A stretch of DNA of 64,000 nucleotides from Actinomortierella ambigua. Lineage: Eukaryota; Mortierellomycota; Mortierellomycetes; Mortierellales; Mortierellaceae. This document shows, piece by piece, positions 57,971 through 64,000 of the stretch. The DNA is taken from NCBI GenBank assembly GCA_016098155.1, contig JAAAJB010000012.1, positions 1 through 64,000 of the forward strand, in the 5' to 3' direction. Within the stretch, counting starts at the first letter, position 1. Each line of letters starts with the position of its first letter. Below the pieces are notes generated by a model, which did not search any database, was not told the DNA's origin, and saw only the letters and a program-made list of their open reading frames with translations. The translations under genes and the position numbers were made by a program.

Positions 57971-60943
57971 TTAGAGCTCATGACTCTTAAGATGGTCCAG
58001 TTTGAATTCCAAATCTGAAAACTGTTTGATGACCAAAGTGTAATAGGCGGCATGTACAGGATCCGGGTAGAAAATACGCTGGGTGTCACCCTCCCCTTGT
58101 CTTGTACGCTTGCCATCGCTGTTGCTACTGCTGCCTGTCGTGTCTCCTTCGCTACTACGACTGTGATAGTCCTTGTTCTCGCTACAAAGATAGGCCTTAC
58201 AAGCCGCACCCCATGCGGCCGATCCTGTCCATCCATCTTCGGACATGGGGACGACGGGCACGTTAAAGACATTGGCCATCAACTGCAGCAAGCTGTTGCT
58301 CTTTGATCCACCCCCCGTCGCCAAGATGCGAGAGACAGCCGTGGTGGTAGAGTGTCCATTACTGCTACTGCTACTGCTACTGCTGCTGCCGTTGTTGTTG
58401 CTGTTGCTCATCCCAGTAGCGCCAGCAGCGCGCGTGTTCGTCGTAGCGGCTCGGACGCGCATGGCCAGAAGCTGAGCCTCGCAGATGGCCAAGACATTCT
58501 GCTGTCGGATCTCGGCCTCGTCCTTGCCCGTAAACTCGGTCACGGGCCGCCCATCCTCGAACCGGTGCACACCCTTGACCGTCGGCCAGATCTCGCGCTC
58601 GAAGAAATAGAATCCAAACCGTGTCACCCAATCATCCATGTCATCGTCATCATCATTATTATCATTATCGTCGTTGTTATCGTTGTTGCTGATGTCTTGG
58701 TCGACCTTGGTCTTCTTGCTAGGAGAGTGGTGGTGGTGAGAGTGACCGTGGCAAAGAGGGTGCTTACCGTTCTCTGCTCCCTCCTCCTCCCCTTCCTCCA
58801 TCACCACATCGTCGACAAGATGAACAACATCCTCCGTTCGCTCTGCCGTCATCGCCACTGCTGCCTCACGCACCCGCCCGGCACGCCAGGCCTGTCGGCG
58901 CCTCTCCAGCGCAGCCGCCATGAGCTCGTCAAACAGCTCCCAGTGGCCGCCTGCATACTCATCCCGGACCCTCTCGCGGGCCAGCGATCCGTTCTTGGCG
59001 CAGTACAGCGTCAGGAACCCATGAGGGTCCATTGGATGGCACAGGATGCTCGTGGCCGCATTGTGGTTCAGGTCCTTGAGCAAGTCAAGCCGTCGCTGTT
59101 GCAGAGTATCGCTTTTATCACCATCGCCATCATCGCTGATGGCGCTGGTGTACAACATTACGGTATCGCTCGTGCCCAGGCTCACGATGGCATCACCCGG
59201 ATGCAGTTGCATGGCGAGCGCCGTGGCTGGATTGTCACCCGTGAACGAGATGACCTGTGTGGACGGCTTGAATCCATACTTGGTCACAAACCATGGCGCA
59301 ACCACGCCTTGGACGGCTCGGCCCGTGACATCCACAGGTCCCAACAGTGTGACCAGTCGATTGTCTTCCTTCGTTGACTGTTGCTGCTGCTGTTGTTGTT
59401 GTAGTGTTGGTTGTAGTGGTTGTCTCCCACACAGCTGGGTCTCACTGCCCTGTGCATGGTCGCTGTGGAGCTGTACAACATCCCTCGGTGGCCCGCAGCG
59501 CGCAATGATCTCGCTCAAAGGCGGGGAAGGCCCATCCAGGGGGTGACGGACACTGGCGATATAGTCGGTCAGACACGGATCCCAGTCCTTGGTGGTGATA
59601 TCGAGCAAATTCATGCCCGAGCCATCGGCAATGTCGATCGACGCAAAATGCCCCACCAAGAGTGACGCTAGGAACGAACTGACAAGCGAGATCCGGACAG
59701 TGTGATGGAAAGTCTCTGGTGCCATTTGTGCAATCTAGGCCCCCCCCCCAAAAAAATTACAAAAACCACATGGAAATATACAAGTTATAAGGTAAGCCCC
59801 AGGCTCTATGCGTAATGATGGCGGGAAATGTCTTAGGCTATATGGAATATAAAAAAAAAAATAGAAATGTGTAGTACGTACCTTCAAGATTTGACTTGCC
59901 GTAAACCGCTCAAAGGTACGGGACCCAGTCAGGTCTGCCATGAGGTTTCCTGAGAAGTTGGCCAAAGTGTGCCAGCAGCGAATTTCAGAGCCGCTGATCA
60001 ACTCGCAATGGGTGGCAGCGACACCACCAGAAAAAGAGGAAGAAGAACTCTGGCCCTCCGTCTCTACACAGTGCTGCGCAAAGGCTGCCTCCATGGCATC
60101 TCGCCCGGCCATATGTCTTCCCATCTTGCCTCGATACTTGTACGCCTTGGCCGACAAAAAGTCTTCGAGCTGCTTGCATTGTCGCCCCGTGCTGACATCT
60201 TGCCAGATGGGCGACTCGTACAACGTGAAGCCCTCTATGAACTGCTCCACCAATGGCTTGGTACTGCTGTTGTTGTTGTTGTTGTTGTTGTCTGTGCTTG
60301 TCGACCACGACTGTTGGAGCCCTTCAAGGGCCTGACGGCCTTGTTCCGACCAATAGACGCTTCCGTGTTGCTAAAAGTGAGAGAAAGGAGGAGGGGGGGG
60401 TGGGGAAGGAGAGAAATGAAATGAATAAAAGATCGTTCAGGGTCTTCCCCCCCCCTCCTTCTTCCTACAACCCGCCCTACTAGTATATCTCCTTACCTGA
60501 GCAGAGCCTCCAATGCACTTGACGCGATGGAACGGGAACTGGGCTTGTTGCATCTTGTCCAAGACACGCTCGAGGGCCTCGATCCACATGAGTACGGGAC
60601 TCGTCACGGTGCCTGGGGTCCGGAGTGCCTCTTCTTCGCCTCCTCCTCCTCCTCGTCCTCCTCCATGCCCATGCCCTTGTCTGCCATAGATGTGGCTGTC
60701 CTCGGCATGCACGCCGCCCCGCGTCTGGTAGTAGGGCAGCTCTTGGTCGAAATGGACAGAGTAGCTCGAGTGGAGCCTGAGCGCTGGCTCCGCTGTCGTG
60801 CTCGTAGCTGCCTCTGTAGCGCTAGGACTGTCAAGTTTGGGCTCCAGCTGTTCAAACAGCGCTACGACCTTGAGCTGCTGTGTCGAGAGGTCTAGGCCGA
60901 GAAATAGGGGTGCATTTTCATTCGAGTGTTGGTGGTCCTCCAT
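57971..60943 (-). CDS. Xylulokinase (FGGY family)
   Basis: Minus-strand exons 60943-60497, 60370-59882 and 59734-57971 encode 899 residues; a Met at 60964 would add seven. The FGGY kinase signature is clear: APLFLGLDLSTQQLKVVALF, GGVHAEDSHIYG, SPVLMWIEALERVLDKM, CIGGSAQQHGSVYW, SLVSSFLASLLVGHFASID, DGSGMNLLDITTKDWDP, VISFTGDNPATALAMQLHPG, AIVSLGTSDTVMLY and SRILATGGGSKSNSLLQLMA. The enzyme phosphorylates D-xylulose for entry into the pentose phosphate pathway. Family members are usually 500-600 residues. The extra length comes from low-complexity inserts: Gly/Glu runs, Asn/Gln/Ser runs, Asn/Asp runs near 58625-58690 and Ser/Asn tracts. The inserts fall between conserved blocks, so the enzyme could still be active. 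Confidence 0.9.
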
Positions 60944-61171
60944 GGGAACTGATGGTCGTTGCATGAAAGAGTTTTTTTTTCAAATGAATGTAACAGAAAC
61001 TTTATAGAAAATAGAAGACACGAAAAGAGGGGGAGGGGGTATTTTTTTTCAAGTGAAAATGTACAAACGTTGATAGGGAAGGGAAAGTTATGAACAGGGG
61101 GGGGTGTTGGGCTGAGGGGGTTCCGCGGGGTTGCCGGGGGGGGGGTATCTAAAGTTGTCTCTATTTTTTTT
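60944..61171. other. Intergenic, upstream of xylulokinase
   Basis: About 0.2 kb between the Kar9/GAR stop and the xylulokinase start on the minus strand. It contains several G runs (61100-61145) and a T-rich patch. The xylulokinase promoter must be here or in the neighbouring 3' untranslated region. Confidence 0.45.
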
Positions 61172-62135
61172 TTATGCCTGACGCACAATGATGTTGTCAT
61201 TGCCCAGGAAGCTATGGTCGAACAAGAAGATATCCAGGTCTTGCCATCCACCACCGACACGCACAACAACCTTGCTACGGCGCTTCTTGGCTCCGCCATC
61301 TTGCTTATCGTTCGCCTCATCCAAGCCGCTATGGCTTTCGCCGCTCGACACGCCCGAGTCGTCCTCGACCCCATAGCCCGATCGGCTGTACTCCATCAGC
61401 CGGCACAGCACCAGCTTGCCACCAGTCAAATGCTGGCCTTCCAGGTTGCCTCCAAAGTAGTACTTGCCCTCGCCTAACCGGCGCACCTTGATCTGGATCG
61501 GGTTTGCATTCACCACCTTGGCAAACTGCTCGTCCAGCTCGTCTGCTGGCGTCGGCACATAGGGCTCCAGGTCTTGCAGGTGGATCTCCCCCACCATCTC
61601 CGTCAGCTCCTTGCCTGCGGCCGCCACGCCTCCCTTGGGCGACGAGGCTGGCGTCACTGGCGAGGCCGTACTGCCACCGCGGCTGCGTGCCACAGCGGCC
61701 GCAGCAGGCGATGTGATCGAAGAGGCCGTTGTGGGTGGGCTCATGGGTGGGCTTGTGGGTGGACGACCGTTGTACGTTGAAGGGCGAATCGCATCGGGCC
61801 CGACGCTCGACGTCGAACCAGGCGCTGAACCGGTGGTGCTACCATAGGCAGAATCACGCTGGCTTCGTCCATACGAGTACATCTTTTGTTGTCCTCCTGA
61901 CATTGACGACCCATTAGCACTATAGCCACCGTTTTGGTGGTGGTGCTGCTGGTGGTGACCATTGTGGTCAAGCCGCGAGTTGCTCGTCATGCTCGACACA
62001 CTCGACGTCGAAGGCGCCCGACGCGACCCTGCGGGCGAGTACCGGCCCCCAGGATGACCACCGATACCATCATCACTGCTTGTGTAACCGTAATGAGGCT
62101 GCTGTTGCTGCTGTTGGTAGTGGTGATACTGCTGC

Positions 62136-62172
<37 letters not shown>

Positions 62173-64000
62173 AACTGCTGAACCCCTGTTGTCGCTGACG
62201 TGTAGGTGTCAGTCGGTTCTGGGCCGAAGGCGAGGGAGATGTAGGCATATAGGACGATCTCTGCTGCTGCTGCTGCTGGTATCCATTCTTGGGGCCGGGC
62301 GAGACCGCCTGCTGTCGACCATAACCCGACGACGAGGCCGAAGGCGACGGCGACTTTGGTGGCACACGGCTGCCAAAGGCCATTGACTTGGGCGGCGCCA
62401 CCACCGCCGTTTTTGGCTTGGCGCGTGCAGCAGCAGCACTGGTCGTCTGATGACTAGCTGGCATGGGTAGGTACGTGTTCTTGTTGTTTGGCGTCGGTGA
62501 CACTGCTGGTGACGATCCAAAGGCTCTAGACTGCCGATGGCTACTATTGCTATTCACGGCGCTACCCCCAGGAGAGAACGGCGGCTTGTACTGAGCCGAA
62601 GAAGGGGGCTTGATCATCGACGGCGATGTCGCACCATGATCGCGACTGCTTGGTCGTGGCAAACCTGATGGCGCTCCACCAAGGCTCATCATCGACATCA
62701 TCGGCGACAGATAACCAGCACCGGAGCCCATCGAGCCACCGCCTGCAGTCATCGCTGGACCCGGAGGCAAGGGAATGCCAGGGATCCCAGGCGATGTTGG
62801 CTTTGTCGACGGGCACCATGGCCGCAGCTTGTCCGAGAGGCCTCGCGTCGGCGAGCGCGACGGATCGGGACTGAGGGCGCGGAACTGGAACAGACCATTG
62901 GGAGACAGATATGGCGAGTAGGAGCCATAGGGCGACATCTGGCCAGGCTGCAGTGGTGACCAGGCTCGGTACCGAGGGTCATCGCCACCACCGCGGGGTG
63001 AGCGGGCACCGTTAGCCCGCATCGCCCCATGCGAAGGAGATGGCGAGCGCAGGCCAGGTTGGCGACCACGGGTATATTGCGACGACTGATAGGTCGGGCT
63101 TGCAGCTTGAAGGCGGTCGGATGGCGTCAGGGTTCGACGGGCACCGAAGGGTGTCCGCTCCGGCAAAGGGTTCATGGGGGGCGAGTTGAAGTAGCCGACG
63201 ACGGCACTGTCCAGGATGTCCAGGTACCGGTCGATATGGTCGAGCTCACGCTCGACGTGTTCGAGGCCCGTGCTGAGCTTATCCCACTTGACGTTCATGG
63301 TCTGGTGACGGCGAATGACGTCCTGATTGCGGTTGATCTGGCTCTCGATGCCGTTCTCGAGCATGTCAAGCATCTTGGTCACGGCCGGCGCATAATACTT
63401 GTGCTTGGCCTCAAAACTCTTAAATATTGTGTACAGATGCTCACGGTCAATCGGCGCGCTCGGCACTACCTTCTCGCGCACCATGTTCTTGATCTGGTCC
63501 ACAAGACCCTGGCAGTGCACGATGGCCCGCTCCATCGACTCCATCATCGACTCGACTTGTTCGGCCACCTGGTCAAAGACGGCCAGCCAGCGGTCCTCCT
63601 TGAGCTCGTCGCTCAATCGCTCGCGCCGGAACTTGAGGTCATCCCATCGGACGAGCACCTGTTGGTACCGGCTCTTTAGAATGTCTTTGGATTCGGTGCC
63701 AATGCTCGACTCATCGGATGGAAGCGAGCCAACACGCGCGTCCAAAAAGTCGATACGGGAGATTAGCAGCTCGATGCGCGAGTCAATGTCGGCAAGGGTA
63801 TCTAGTTGGCGCTGCTTGGCAGATTCAGCCTCTTTAGCGGCAGTGGTGGCATCAGTGGGAGTGGTGGTGGCGGTGGTTGTGGCGGTGGCAGTGCTGGTGC
63901 TGGTGCTGGTAATGGCCGAAGAGGAGGCAGTGGAGGGCTGAGGCGAGGATGGCCGCGAGTTGGGCGGGCTCGAGGGGGCGAGGGTTGAGGTGACATCCTC
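61172..64000 (-). CDS. Kar9/GAR-domain microtubule-associated protein, 5' end missing
   Basis: The frame is open from the right window edge to the stop at 61172, 942 residues; no Met occurs near its 5' edge, so the start is outside. A Ser/Thr/Ala-rich leader is followed by a Kar9-like helical domain (ADIDSRIELLISRIDFLDA; VLVRWDDLKFRRERLSDELK; EDRWLAVFDQVAEQVESMME; MNVKWDKLSTGLEHVERELD). A long disordered region follows, rich in Ser, Pro and Gln, with a Gln run near 62110-62165. At the C-terminus a GAS2-related (GAR) domain reads NPIQIKVRRLGEGKYYFGG, KLVLCRLMEY, VVVRVGGGWQDLDIFLFDHS. The combination suggests a cytoskeletal linker that positions microtubules or the spindle. Function is inferred from the families. 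Confidence 0.8.
62110..62175. repeat. CTG/CAG triplet run encoding poly-Gln
   Basis: A run of CTG triplets on the plus strand encodes a Gln tract on the minus strand in the disordered part of the Kar9/GAR protein. Confidence 0.85.

Noticed and set aside
58352..59377. Plus-strand 341-residue open frame
   Set aside because: It is the antisense shadow of xylulokinase; the minus strand has the conserved FGGY motifs.
63029..63679. Plus-strand 216-residue open frame
   Set aside because: Antisense shadow of the Kar9-like helical domain.

Overview
The window is eukaryotic nuclear DNA from a filamentous or early-diverging fungus. It carries dense, intron-rich genes with short GT-AG introns, T-rich polypyrimidine tracts and many microsatellites. 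Several products are fungal in type: a Pkc1 with HR1-C2-C1-C1-kinase order and a DYG motif, an Lro1-type PDAT, a CCR4/Ngl-like nuclease and a COX7-type subunit. Complex I subunit NDUFA11, LAMTOR3, XLF/NHEJ1 and TMEM41 exclude a Saccharomyces-like yeast. The overall style suggests Mucoromycota or Mortierellomycota, but that placement is inference. I see no prophage, CRISPR array, rRNA gene, tRNA gene or intact transposon.

Layout from left to right. 1-9.7 kb: an alpha/beta hydrolase (-), complex I NDUFA11 (+), a TrhO-like rhodanese (-), a cysteine-rich PARP-like protein (+), then 1.9 kb with no recognisable gene. 9.7-19.6 kb: Pkc1 (+) and a CCR4/Ngl-type nuclease with a His-rich N-terminus (+). 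20-24 kb: Sec12 (-) and LAMTOR3 (-). 24.6-32.9 kb: pantothenate kinase (+), cytochrome oxidase VIIa-type subunit (-), XLF/NHEJ1 (+) and ISY1 (-). 33.7-35.3 kb: a secreted repeat-rich basic protein (+). 35.7-41 kb: TMEM41 (-), an NmrA-like oxidoreductase (-) and a Gln-rich protein of unknown function (-). 43-51.2 kb: PDAT (+), glucosidase II beta ending in HDEL (+) and a PC-esterase-like membrane protein (+). 51.7-64 kb: a VOC/glyoxalase-fold protein (-), a DUF4436 membrane protein (-), mitochondrial bL27 (+), xylulokinase (-), and the 3' part of a Kar9/GAR-domain protein (-) that runs off the right edge.

Most genes are housekeeping and are not an operon or a biosynthetic cluster. There is a loose concentration of secretory and ER functions (Sec12, TMEM41, PDAT, glucosidase II beta, PC-esterase-like) and mitochondrial functions (NDUFA11, TrhO-like, COX7-like, bL27m). 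Gene models were spliced by hand: each exon chain was checked for GT/AG borders and a continuous reading frame, and the summed exon length is a multiple of three in every complete model. The most unusual items are the secreted His/Lys/Pro repeat protein with dibasic sites, the PARP-like protein with changed catalytic positions, and the PC-esterase-like protein without the usual nucleophile.
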